Source: Imbricaverruca yamaguchii (taxonomy: Eukaryota > Arthropoda > Thecostraca > Neoverrucidae). Taken from it: a DNA stretch of 64,000 bases. Below are positions 1-13,300 of this stretch, one piece after another (positions within the stretch are counted from its first letter, which is position 1; the number at the start of each line of letters is the position of its first letter). The translations under genes were made by a program, and so were the position numbers. The stretch is from assembly GCA_034440575.1 (NCBI GenBank), contig JAOTOL010001304.1, positions 89,501 through 153,500 on the forward strand. The letters run 5' to 3'. The notes beneath the pieces are model-generated. The model was not told the origin of the DNA. It worked only from the letters and a program-made list of their open reading frames with translations, and ran no database searches.

Positions 1-300
1 TTTGTTATTTAAAAAACAAGTAGCCGGCACATGCATGAGGTGTTGGTGAGCGTGCGCACATAGGTCGTGTTCAGGCAGGTGTCAGGCATGTCATCTAACA
101 GCTGTTACAGCAGAGAAACTGACCCAGTAGAGCCACGGCCCTCCAGCCGGTGCCTTCGGGCGGTACCTCGGACGGTGATAGAGGCGGTAACACGCGACCT
201 ATCGACGGCTGAAAACAGGAATGCGGTCTGGTGTGATGGTCATCAGAACAGATTAACACGCTGACACCATGTGGCCGCAAGCCTCTCTGATCCGAGCTAC
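1..300. other. no recognised feature
   Basis: Presumed intron of the KIDINS220 homologue downstream of exon 24. Open frames on both strands are short and resemble nothing I know. Confidence 0.4.
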
Positions 301-305
301 GGTCA

Positions 306-680
<375 letters not shown>

Positions 681-689
681 GGAGTACCT

Positions 690-1294
690 CTCACCTGGCC
701 GGAGCGAGCTGCGGGTGTCGGGGTGACGCCCGGGACTGTTCCTCCTGGGGGCGTGCTGGGGTGTCGGGGTGACGCCGGGACGTTCCTCACCTGGCCGGAG
801 CGTGCTGCGGGTGTCGGGGTGACGCCCGGGACCGTTCCTCACCTGGCCGGAGCGTGCTGCGGGTGTCGGGGTGACGCCCGGGACCGTTCCTCACCTGGCC
901 GGAGCGTGCTGCGGGTGTCGGGGTGACGCCCGGGACCGTTCCTCACCTGGCCGGAGCGTGCTGCGAGTGTCGGGGTGACGCCCGGGACTGTTCCTCACCT
1001 GGCCGGAGCGTGCTGCGAGTGTCGGGGTGACGCCCGGGACCGTTCCTCACCTGGCCGGAGCGTGCTGCGGGTGTCGGGGTGACGCCCGGGACTGTTCCTC
1101 ACCTGGCCGGAGCGTGCTGCGAGTGTCGGGGTGACGCCCGGGACCGCTCCACCTGGCCGGGCGTGCTGCGGGTGTCGGGGTGACGCCCGGGACCGTTCCT
1201 CACCTGGCCGGAGCGTGCTGCGGGTGTCGGGGTGACGCCCGGGACCGTTCCTCACCTGGCCGGAGCGTGCTGCGAGTGTCGGGGTGACGCCCGG
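690..1294. repeat. 52-bp minisatellite straddling the exon 24 donor
   Basis: About eleven copies of a roughly 52-bp unit. The right-most copy overlaps the last 39 nt of exon 24 and its splice donor. Each unit, read on the minus strand, repeats the exon end and CCAG|GTGAGGAACG, so most copies keep an intact consensus donor. One copy near 1141-1165 is shortened and another near 735-780 is variant. Confidence 0.93.
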
Positions 1295-1374
1295 CGACGG
1301 TCGACTGCTGGACGTCGACGCGTACATCGGCGCGGAGCCGGCCAGCTGGCCGTCCACCGGTTCGAAGTACTCCT
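1256..1374 (-). CDS. KIDINS220: KIDINS220 exon 24 (residues ~1113-1152)
   Basis: 119 bp. Acceptor TTGTTTACAG at 1375 and donor CCAG|GTGAGG at 1255. It completes a Glu codon with exon 23 and encodes [16 protein letters not shown] followed by a Ser-rich stretch and [12 protein letters not shown]. This is the start of the low-conservation cytoplasmic tail. The reading frame stays open past the donor into the repeat array, so the exact 3' end depends on which duplicated donor is used. The next exon is off the window. Confidence 0.7.
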
Positions 1375-4300
1375 CTGTAAACAACAGGCACCGGTCGCTG
1401 CTGAAGGGCACCGCTCAGCCATCATCCCTAGACACGCTCAGGCACACAGCAGACGTGAGAACAACACACCGGAACACACAGTGGCCGGAGCCCATACACG
1501 ATCTAACCACGCTCCGGCATACAACAGGTGTGAGATAATATCTGAGCACACATTGGACGGAGTCCATACAAGATCCAACTCATCTTTATCCAACTCATTG
1601 TCGTGCCCTCATATTTAATCACACATATGAACATATGCGGCGGCGCTTCCTCACCAATGACCACACGCAATAAAAGATGAAGAGGTCGCGTACCTTTCAC
1701 CACTTTCTTGATGAACGGGTCCAGATTGATGGTGAAGGGCAAGAAAATCTTGAGATCGGCAAGGGTCAGTGAGTGCTTATGGAAGCTGAGGAACACGTCC
1801 AGTTTCTTCTCGTCGCGGTCGTACTCGGAGAGGGGGTCGACCTCGCGCGTGTTCGGCACCGAGCCACGGATCCTGGGGGAAGGGAGAGTATCTGTCTGTC
1901 GTCTCCACAGCCCAGTCGGTCCACACAACGAACACGAATAGTGGAATGGACAGCCCGCCACGACAATGCAAGAATGCAAAACAAGTAATTACTCGCAACA
2001 TGGGATAGTGCATAATATGAAGACCTGATTATGAGGTGTGAGCAAAGACTACGTGCAATTTCTAGTCACGTAATTCAACTAGATTCAAACGGTCATCTCT
2101 AGCGATCCTATATTGAATATTTTAGCACTGATGCTGCACTAAATCCAGAGCACCCGGATACACCAGCCGCTGGCGTTTTCTGACATCCTCCTCATTTCGA
2201 CAAAGAGGATCGGTGCAATGCAATTAAGCAAGGTGCTGGCGATAAAACGAAATGGCAATGCGTGATCGGTCATACCGTGCCAACTGTTTACGCATCAGCT
2301 CCATACGCCCCTCCGCCGCTTGAAGGCTTCAGAAGGCAGCATCTGGTAAATCCACATCAGTGCAGGTTTACCAAATACCGCCTTCAGGACCGCAATTACG
2401 CACTTTGTGTACAGCTCGTGCAGCGACATGCGATCCTCCAGTTTGGCCTCGTTGTACTCAAAGTAGAGTATCATCCAGGTGGTATGGTACGGCCACTGTT
2501 CGGTGATGTTGATCCAGGACGCCAGGTGGTACCAGTTGAAGTCGATGTGGAACGCCTTCACCAGGCGTCCTGCGGCGGAGCACAGCGCCGTCTGACGATG
2601 CCGAGGGAGCGTGCGCAGGGATGGTGTGGCAGAGACGAGGTCACTAACATGATACTCATCGATGGCACCATCAGAGAGATCCGACCAGCCACGGCGACAG
2701 CAATCCACCCAACCAAAACCAGCATCGGCGCCCATTAAAAACGCGTGGAAACATCGACTTGAAGCACTGCCGTGTTCGAAAACTTCATGGAGATAATGGG
2801 TCCGCCTTAAACGAGAGGCGTGGTTGCAATGGCTCAACAGACCCTCGTGATTAAAATGCCAGAGGGCATTTATTCGTCAAACAGATTATTACCAGCGCAC
2901 GCAACTTGCCACGTGACAAAAAAAGGAATGAGTTCTAAATGTCTCGATAGCTTCCACATTTTATCCTTCATTAAGGAGGAGGGCGTACTCCGAGCATCAG
3001 CGTCCAATCTCCCAGAGTGGATCTACCTTTAGCGGTCAATCTTCCACAGAGAATCTACCTGTACATTTTTGGTTGCTTGAACAGATGCCCCGAACCATCT
3101 CCTCTCGGTCCACTCTCTCGGTCCACAGCACCGCTATTCCATACCGTATTAGAAAACCTAGATAGCCCATATCATTACCAAACCGCATGAAGCATATCGG
3201 ACGTCTGCTGGTTGAATACCACCTCCTCCAGCCCATTCTATGTGGAGTCTGTCTTTCGGGTGACGATCACCACCACACCCCAGCGCCAGTCGCGCCACCA
3301 CCGGCCGACCCACGCCTCTCACCGCTGATGTAGATGACGTTCATGAGTCGGCGCATGCTGCGCGGGTTGACGTCGGAGAAGTAGTCGTCGGTCAGCAGGA
3401 CCCGGTTCAGGTCGGAGCTGCCCGTCACCACGGACGAGCCGATCCTGGCGACCGACGCACCGTCACATTGCCAGCTCGCGGCCCGAGCGTGACGTCAGCG
3501 GGAACAGCGGCATCACGCAGCCCCGTCACAGGGCCGCTCCCACACACACACAGCGACACTGGACAGTCGCCGCCATCACGTCTGGAGAACGGCGCCTGAT
3601 CGCCGACTGGTGACGTCATCACGGACTGCGTCGAACGACGGCGTCACCAGTGATTGGTGGCGCCCCAGCGCCGGGGATGACTGGTGCTGACGCTAGCCCA
3701 GGCTGGCGTGTCCGGGTCACCACAGGGCACTGCCACCAGGATGCCAGAGCGGCGAGCGGCCGCCGCCGCTGGCTGAGCGGTCACCTACCTGTTGAGGTTG
3801 GAGGCCACACTGCTGGATGAGAGGTGACCTACCTGTTGAGGTTGGAGGCCACACTGCTGGCTGAGCGGTCACCTACCTGTTGAGGCTGGAGGCCACACTG
3901 CTGGCTGAGCGGTCACCTACCTGTTGAGGTTGGAGGCCACACTGCTGGCTGAGCGGTCACCTACCTGTTGAGGTTGGAGGCCACACTGCTGGCTGAGCGG
4001 TCACCTACCTGTTGAGGTTGGGTGCCACACTGCTGGCTGAGCGGTCACCTACCTGTTGAGGATTGGGTGAGCCACACCTTGGTGGTGCTGGCTGAGCGGT
4101 GACCTACCTGTTGAGGTTGGAGGCCATACTGCTGGATGAGCGGTCACCTACCTGTTGAGGTTGGAGGCCACACTGCTGGCTGAGCGGTCACCTACCTGTT
4201 GAGGTTGGAGGCCACACTGCTGGCTGAGCGGTGACCTACCTGTTGAGGTTGGAGGCCACACTGCTGGCTGAGCGGTGACCTACCTGTTGAGGTTGGAGGC

Positions 4301-7300
4301 GACACTGCTGGCGGCGCTCTCGGCGCCCTTGAGTCGTGACAGCTGTGACTTCTTGGACATGCGCAGTCGGGTCTTGGCGATCGCTCCAGTGGAGATCGAC
4401 TCCATTGACAGTCTCCTGGACGCTGTCTGTCGAACAAGCGTGGTCATGCAACGTGGAGACGCTCCCGCTGTCAAGCACATGGCGAGCTGGCCGCCATACC
4501 CCCAGCCGCACATCAAAGCTGAGCATGCTCAGAAGAGACCACTGTGTACAATGTCTCTGGACATGCATGGCCTCCTGGTTAGAATCGCTTCTCGTTTCGG
4601 CTGCGACAACATAGCCAGATGTACGCTTCGGATGCACGTATATTTCTAGGAGTGAAGTCCGCGTGAGTAAGTCCGTCCACTGTTGTCTGGCTAGCATGGC
4701 AGGAATCCTATGAATTGTGCGCCGCAGTACGCAACACGGCAGCCACAGTGCCACACTCACCGACGGCTGCTGCACCAGAGGATCGTCGGCATCAATCCAC
4801 GTGTCTCGGCTGCAAAAAAAGAGAGACGGTTCGCTCGCTCACGCTCAATAACACAACCATCCGGGATCGTTGAGCACACGCACACGCGCACTCGGGATCG
4901 TTGAGCCCCGTACAGCCGTTGCAAGCAAGCGATCCAAACATGGGTCCACTACTTCGACATACCCGACGCGAATCAAAGAGTCTTATAATGGTTCGAGTGC
5001 AATTACGCGGCAACAATGGAAACACCGTCATCCTTGTGCACGTACGGAACAGGTTCAAGTTTGGAATTGTTTGTGGTGGCAATATAACAACTTGCAACAC
5101 AACAATTTGCCATCAGCATATTCGTGCACTTCGGAATAGGGGAGTATTGGTATCACTCTTCAGCACGTGTCTACATGCAGCTCCTACGAAGCTCAGTCAG
5201 TTCAATGATACTCAATGACATTCAATAATAAGACCCCCGTAACGGTCAACTAGAGTTCGCCAATACCAATCAGCCAAGGTTAGCAGAATCTTAAATGGAT
5301 AAATCTGCTTAATTCGATAAAACTAACTGTGAGTAGCCTGCGGTAGGTGTAATCCGCTCCCCATAAATATTCATATTTCTGCGACAACGCAAATGTCGAA
5401 CAATGACAGTCATCGGCATGGGCAAACAAAAAGGGGCGACAAATTTATTTGAACCTGGATTCATTTCCACCCGCATTCATTCAATGCAACTTTTTTTTTC
5501 ATCCAATCAAACTAAATAGCTAATGCTTAATAAAGAAAGCTGATAACTAGCGAAAACTAAGTACAATCATGGAGTTTGGCTATGCATTAGAGGTGACGGA
5601 AGTATGATTAGGCTAGGTTAGGGTGGTAGCATTGCAGGCAGCAACGGTTTCTTTACCGAATGCACCTCGGTATACACAAGCTGGGATTCAATAGCACAGA
5701 TTCGATTCCAGAACAGTGGCTCAACAAGCTCCGGTGGGGAGTTCCTCCCTCGCTGCCCTCTCCTCGCCCCGGTGTTGATGGGTGCAAATCCGACTAGGTC
5801 CAACTTGGTGGGGGGAGGGGCAGCGCACGGACACTACACGACCGCTAGCCAACTCCTCACTGCAGTCGGGAACGGTGGCCCGCCCTGAAATCGAACAAGC
5901 GCGGCTGATGTTTAGGCGCACATCACCGACAGCTATTTTAGTCGGAAATGGTCGCCTACCCTGAAATCGAACAAGCGCGGCTGATATTTAGCCACACAGC
6001 ACCGACAACCATTATGACCATCATAACACCAGCCAGTTGGAGATGCATCGCGGACAGGACGGCGACGCCGTCGAAGCTTGTCCTGTCTGAACATGTGGTA
6101 CGTGGAGCCACACTAGGGACATCCATCCAGGCAGGTGACCACCAGCGTAGAACAGACAGGCCTTAACATGCACTGGACTTCTGTCATTACTGGGGATCAT
6201 CTTACACGGTGACGCGTACGTGGCTAAATCATCGAGAAATGGGACACTATGTGCGCCCAAGCTTGAAAATTGTTAGATGCGTACCGTCTACCCAAGAAAA
6301 CTAGCTCGACGTTATTAGATGGTTGGTAAGCATTGGGATGAATTACCAATCACCTGAAAGTCTAGTGTTAACAAAAACTAATCACCAAAACTGGCGCAAT
6401 TATTCTTCGTTTCGATCGAAAGGCGATATGGCTAATCGCCGATTACATAGCCGATGTTCTAACCGTATAAAACAAAAACTGGCCCGACATCCAGCCGACC
6501 ACCTTCGGCGCCCCCACCCCCAGCACAACTATCAGCGTTCTGAGACTGTCCTCAGGCCGGCTAATGCACAAACGGCAAAAATAACCCTCTGTAGCGGGTG
6601 TATCGTGCGCATCCAAAACAACAGCACCTCCAGGTGGCCAATCTTCTTGCTCGTTCTTTCCCTGTGGGCTATGATCTGGTTTTGTGGCGGAGACCTAGCA
6701 CACACGTCATCCCTTGGAGCTTGCCGGCGATTTTCTAGCCTTAGCCTACAACGCACGGTGGCGCTGCCAAACGGCTCGCTGAGACGCAGGTCTACTGACA
6801 CGGCAAACGCACTGCAAAACGTGCGCACAGCGTGTCGCCGCGCTGCCGACAAATGTGGCGCAGTCGGCGGGCGGCCAGAGTGCCAGAGGCGAGCCTCACC
6901 GCTCACGGTTGGCGGCCACCTTCTGCGCCAGGTTGACCTTCCTGAGTGCAGAGTTCTGCAGGAAGAACGGCAGGTGTATCAGGTTCTTGAGGTAGTCGTT
7001 GCCGCTGATAGCCGTCTGGGAGAACACCTTGTTGATGTTCAGCTCCACCGCCTGTGGGTCGACGACCAGTCAATCGCATGCTTAAAATACAGCAGGACGA
7101 GGTGTAAAGCGTGTGAATAGCCTGCCCAAACATGCTCCGTCAAAAACGTCCCTCACCACGGGCATGAAATACATGCTACTCCTGGATTATCATCTCATAG
7201 AATCTTTATTTTATCTGAAGCATGTGTGCGGAGACCTGAATTAACGCAATGGTGAAGGGATTACGATAGTGTGACATGAAATATCAACCAGCGCATTTAC

Positions 7301-10300
7301 ACATTTAAAAACATGTTTAAAGGGATGGTGGGTTACAGAGTCAATGACAGTGACAGCAATAGCGACAGTGACGGTGACAGTATAAGTGATAGTGTAGTGG
7401 TGGTCAGCGACAGTGAGGTTAGTGGCAGTAACTGTGAGGCCATGGAAGTGATGACACGGTAGCGGTGACTGACGACGACAGTGGCAGTGACAACACAGCG
7501 ATAGTGGCAGTGACGGTGAGTGGCAGTGACGGTGAGTGGCAGTGACGGTGAGTGGGAGTGACGGTGAGTGGCAGTGACAAGACAGTGATAGTGGCAGTGG
7601 CAGTGAGTGGCAGTGGCGGTGAGTGGCAGTGGTGGTGAATAGTAGTGACGGTGAGTGGCAGTGACGGTGATAGTGGCAGTGACGGTGAGTGGCAGTGGCG
7701 GTGAGTGGCAGTGGCGGTGAGTAGTAGTGGCGGTGAGTGGCAGTGGCGGTGAGTGGCAGTGGCGGTGAGTAGTAGTGACGGTGGAGTGAGGGTGGCAGTG
7801 AGGGACCCGTGACATCGGGTGGCGACCAATACGGCGTCAGTTACCTTTGAGATGATGTGCGGGTCGATGGAGAGCAGGATGACGAAGGGCGCCGCGGGCG
7901 CCGTGAACAGCGTGTTGACCATGTCCAGGATGTCGAGAACCTTCTCCTGTTCACAGCTGTCCAGCCCATCCACCACCACCACCAGCCGTGTCTGCTCATC
8001 CGTCAGACTGTCCATACAGCGGACCTGCGGCACCGGGTCACTCAACACCGGGACACCACTCAACACCGGGACACCACTCAACACCGGGACACCACTCAAC
8101 ACCGAGACACCACTCAACACCGAGACACCACTCAACACCGGGACACCACTCAACACCGAGACACCACTCAACACCGAGCCACCACTCAACACCGAGACAC
8201 CACTCAACACCGAGACACCACTCAACACCGGGACACCACTCAACACCGAGACACCACTCAACACCGAGACACCACTCAACACCGAGACACCACTCAACAC
8301 CAAGCCGCCATAGACTGTATATGCAGTAGACCTGCGGGACACCCAACAAAGCAACGCACGCAACCTTACATAGCCAGACAACAGCGTTGTTCAGGAAAGT
8401 CATGCATACTGAATGCAAACATACTATTCAACATAGTCATGCACGAGACGACATCGGACCGTCAGACAAGTTGACAACAGTGCCGATGGCACTGCACTCT
8501 GGCTACTGTTCTGTGCTCAGGAAGTCAGCTCACGCCAAATATATCGTAGCAGCCAGAGAGCAGCCAAAAGGCCAAGGAAAATATATCGTAACAATGTTGT
8601 TTCTTTTCAAAGGTTTGTTATAATAGTTCGATGGCATGCAGCTCAACTGTTCGCACATGCAACGACAGTAGCAATGGAAAAGTGGCATGCGCACACATCG
8701 GAATATCATTTGGGTGGCAATAGCAGCTGAACGTTGACCAGCCCCAATGCCCGACATGGAGACCATTGGTGCTGAGCCCTCGGGCAACTGTGTACTTGCC
8801 ATGTTGATGAGCAGTTGCACCTCTTCCTTGAGGGCCTGCACGTAGGTGTCCTGGCTCCGGCTGCCAGAGTGCACCAACCTCTTCAGGTACCTGGGGATGA
8901 CGATGGTCTCGTTAGACATTGCTTCATACATCACGCTGTGGGGATCCCAGACATCAGCAACATGGTAGCAATGGGTACACACAATTCAAGCACTGTTGGG
9001 TATCAATTTGCAGGCTATGGAAATTCGATGTCAGCTGCACGAAGCAAAAACACGACGTGCAGAACGCTTCGCTTCGCTTCAGGTATCTTTCTGCCGATGC
9101 TGGTCCAGAAAACAGCGTCCTCTTCTGATCCTATCTCACCCACCACATTGCTACTGTCTGGGGTTCTTGTTCCGCTTCACGCCATCCCATCTCCCTCCCA
9201 GCACGTTTCCAATCTCGCCCAGTTTCCTCCGTGTTCGCTGAACATATCTTTCGGTCGTCACATCACTCTGTTGCCACGTCATTTGTACAAATGTCCAGTC
9301 CCATTCCGACTTCATTTCCACTCACTTCCCTGTTCCCTTCCACCACGTCATCCCTTTTCCGATCAGTACATCATTCCCAATCCCCTTCCGGCCATATTGC
9401 AGTACCAGATCATTCCACCACTTCAGTCCCTTCGACAGTCGTGCATTTTCCCATTCCGTCCTGAACCTTCCCCAAATACTTTGATGAGCAGTTGCACCTC
9501 TTCCTTGAGGGCCTGCACGTAGGTGTCCTGGCTCCGGCTGCCAGAGTGCACCAACCTCTTCAGGTACCTGGGGATGACGATGGTCTCGTTAGACATTGCT
9601 TCATACATCACGCTGTGGGGATCCCAGACATCAGCAACATGGTAGCAATGGGTACACACAATTCAAACACTGTTGGGTATCAATTTGCAGGCTATGGAAA
9701 TTCGATGTCAGCTGCACGAAGCAAAAACACGACGTGCAGAACGCTTCGCTTCGCTTCAGGTATCTTTCTGCCGATGCTGGTCCAGAAAACAGCGTCCTCT
9801 TCTGGATCCTATCTCACCCACCACATTGCTACCGTCGTGAGGGTTCTTGTTCCGCTTCACGCCATCCCATCTCCCTCCCAGCACGTTTCCAATCTCGCCC
9901 AGTTTCCTCCATGTTCGCTGAACATATCTTTCGGTTGTCACATCACTCTGTTGCCACGTCATTTCTACAAATGTCCAGTCCCATTCCGACTTCATTTCCA
10001 CTCACTTCTCTGTTCCCTTCCAGCCACGTCATCCCCTTTCCAGATCAGTACCACCACTTACCAATCCCCTTCCAGCCGCATTACGGTACCAGATCAATTC
10101 CACCACTTCCCTATCCCTTTCCAGCCGCATTACGGTACCAGATCAATTCCACCACTTTCCTATCCCTTTCCAGCCGCATTACAGTACCAGATCAGTTCCA
10201 CCACTTCCCAGTCCCCTTCCAGCGACATTAAAGTACCAGAGAAGCACCATGACTTCCTCGTCCCCTTGCATTACAGTCAGTACAGTCGCAGACCAGCTTC

Positions 10301-13300
10301 GGCCTGCATGCTGCTGTATTGTTCCCATTCCGTCCTGAACCTTCCCCAAATACTTGCTGTCTGTCTGATCTGCTAAGAATGTCTTTTACTGCATAATAAG
10401 ATGCATATTGCATCCACATTCGGAGTCCGCGCTATCCCAGTTCCATTACACGTGTCTTCCTTGTTATGGAAATGCACCTGCAATATTGTTGAGACAGTAA
10501 GTTCGAATAGTTTAGTTGGTTATGTGCTGGACGAAGTGAGCGCAGTGCAATCGTTAACTGCCTGCATTCAGTTTTAGATATGTTTACGGAGCCTTCGACT
10601 ATAACCCAAAACATCGCCAAAAACGGCAGCATGAAATGGGGCAGTCGTTCGTCAAGGCGACAATTATCCAATACTGAGCATTGGCCGGGCTGGTACGAGC
10701 TACGCTCACACACATTTCTGTCGTGACTTCTTCATGGCTTGAGTACGATCCTCACGCGACCTGCGTGATCCACAGATCACGGATCACTAGAGCACCCGGG
10801 GACGGGGTGGCTCACTCACATGCTGTGCGGCGCGATGAGTGCGTAGAACACCTTGCCGATGGTGAGTATGTTGGTGACGAGCACCACGCCCAGGGTCACG
10901 GAGAGCGCGATCAGCAGCATCTCTATCGTCTTGTAGGTGGTGTTGTTGACGTTCACTGGCGGCGCCACCAGTGTACTGCCGACCCGGGCCGCACCAAGTC
11001 ACGACAAACAATCCCACGCGCCGACGCACCTGTCAATGGTGCATGTGTGGACATAGTTTGTTTGATTTAAAACAAAAGTAATGTCTGGAAATGCGAACGT
11101 GTCATCGCACCGTGCAAAGCGGATGGGTAGACATCGATTTGAAGCTTCAGCAATTGGTGGGGGAAAATCATGACGGCCGGAGAAAATAATAATGAAGTCA
11201 CAAGGCACCAAACTCCATGCATTTTAACAAAGGCGTGGGGTTTCAAACCACTGCATTTCCAGGATAATTTTATGATACAATGTGTTTTCTTGTCACTATA
11301 CGTGCATGGCAAAAGTCGTAGTGCCCACTACGTAAAACATTGATGAAAGTACTGCTTTGCTTTAGCATCAAAGACCAGAAAAAATGTTACGTTTCACAAG
11401 CTCAGTGACACAATACACTACAGCATTCCGGAGGACGAAACCTGAGGCTACATACTTCAAAAGAAAAATAAACTTTTTTTTAGTGAGAGAACCAAAGCGG
11501 AGGCTACATTTTTTTCTCAATAAATCTAGTCCCAATTGTTGCTGGGGTTGCTTTAGGAACCAGGGTTCTATTGCTAAGCAGAGCTTGTTGCGTGAAGCCT
11601 GGCCCCACCACCCGACCCACGAATTCCAGTTCAACGGCAGAATTTCGATCAAAAGCTTAACGTGCCGTCAATGTTCCGGCACGGCCGCCCGGTAGCTCGT
11701 CCCCGGCCTTATCGGACCAGCTGCCAACAGACACTTCCGGCCGAGGGCTAAATGCGAGCGCGCGAAGCGACTCGAAACCTGTGCTGCCAAGACAGGGGAG
11801 ACCAGTGCAGGCCAGCGCTCTAGCCAACTGAGCTACCAGGCGGCTACATTCGGAGACTTACCTTCTCAGTCGCCGACTTAGCGACGGCCATGTCATGTCA
11901 TGCTGTGGTAGGGCTTGCAAATGACCCAAACAATCAGTAGGCAACTTAAAAACGACTAAAGGTGGGGTCGACTCACGTTCCGTTCCTGAGGGAGGTGATG
12001 CGTTCAGCGGGGGTCACAGTGGAGTTCGGCTGCCAGGTGAGGTAGTGCACCGAGAGCACCAGTGTGGCCATCGCCATGTACACGGTCCACACGAAGATGA
12101 ACGCGTACGGCACCAGGCACAGGTGGCGGAACTTCGACTCGGACTCGGGCGACACTGCCAACACACCCGACCAGTCACACCCCGGCGATACTGCCAACAC
12201 ACCCGACCAGTCACACCCCGGCGATACTGCCAACACACCCGACCAGTCACACCCCGCGATACTGCCAACACATCCGACCAGTCACACCCGGGCGACACTG
12301 CCAACACACCCGACCAGTCACACCCCGGCGACACTGCCAACACACCCGACCAGTCACACCCCGGCGACACTGCCAACACACCTGACCGGTCACACTCGGG
12401 CTACACTGCCAACACACCCGACCAGTCCACCCCGGCGATACTGCAACACATCCGACCAGTCACACCCCGGCGACACTGCCAACACACTCGACCAGTCACA
12501 CCCCGGCGACACTGCCAACACACCCGACCAGTCACACCCCGGCGATACTGCCAACACACCCGACCAGTCACACCCCGGCGACACTGCCAACACACCCGAC
12601 CAGTCACACCCCGGCGATACTGCCAACACACCCGACCAGTCACACCCCGGCGATACTGCGAGCAAACGCTGAGTTAGCAATGCCTATCACTGACGGCGAA
12701 TCAGACGAGGGTGATCGTGCAGAAATACACCGCTTCTGAGGCTGCCGACATCACAGTGGGATACTCAGACCAAACGATACTGCAGTGAGATACAGATTAA
12801 GGTAGTTGAGCTGAAAAAAAACTGACTGGATATATGCACATTAAACTGAAAAACTTAACGACCAACATTGCCAGTGATATTATCTGACAGACATGCATAC
12901 TTGTCAGCACTAGATCAATGTGTGCAGCTGATAAGTATACTGTAGTGGTCACATTTCCGTTACTATCTTCTTTTTTTAGTTGAACACTTCTGCTCCGGAG
13001 ATCGAATACGAAATCACAACCAACCTCCTTGATTGATTGATTATTTGCACTTAGGGGCACAGCAACGGGTGCTATGCAACGCCCGCCGCCCAGCTCCGTT
13101 CTGCCCCAACAGAACAGTCTACACAAATACCAGGCACCACCATTCTGAAGAGCACGACAGAGGCGCTGAGCCGGCACCCCGCCACTGGCGGAGCCGCCGC
13201 GATCACCGGCGGAGGCGGCCACTCACCCGGCTGCGGTCTGAACGCGCGGAACAGTCGGCAGGCGAACATGCCGCAGTGCTGCTCAATGTCCCCGTACAGC

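Noticed and set aside
6323..7120. 265-codon plus-strand frame
   Set aside because: Largely antisense to exon 19 and its intron; composition random.
7419..8381. 320-codon minus-strand frame containing exon 18
   Set aside because: The exon is real but the extension on each side is minisatellite DNA; splice sites and family length limit the exon to 7845-8024.
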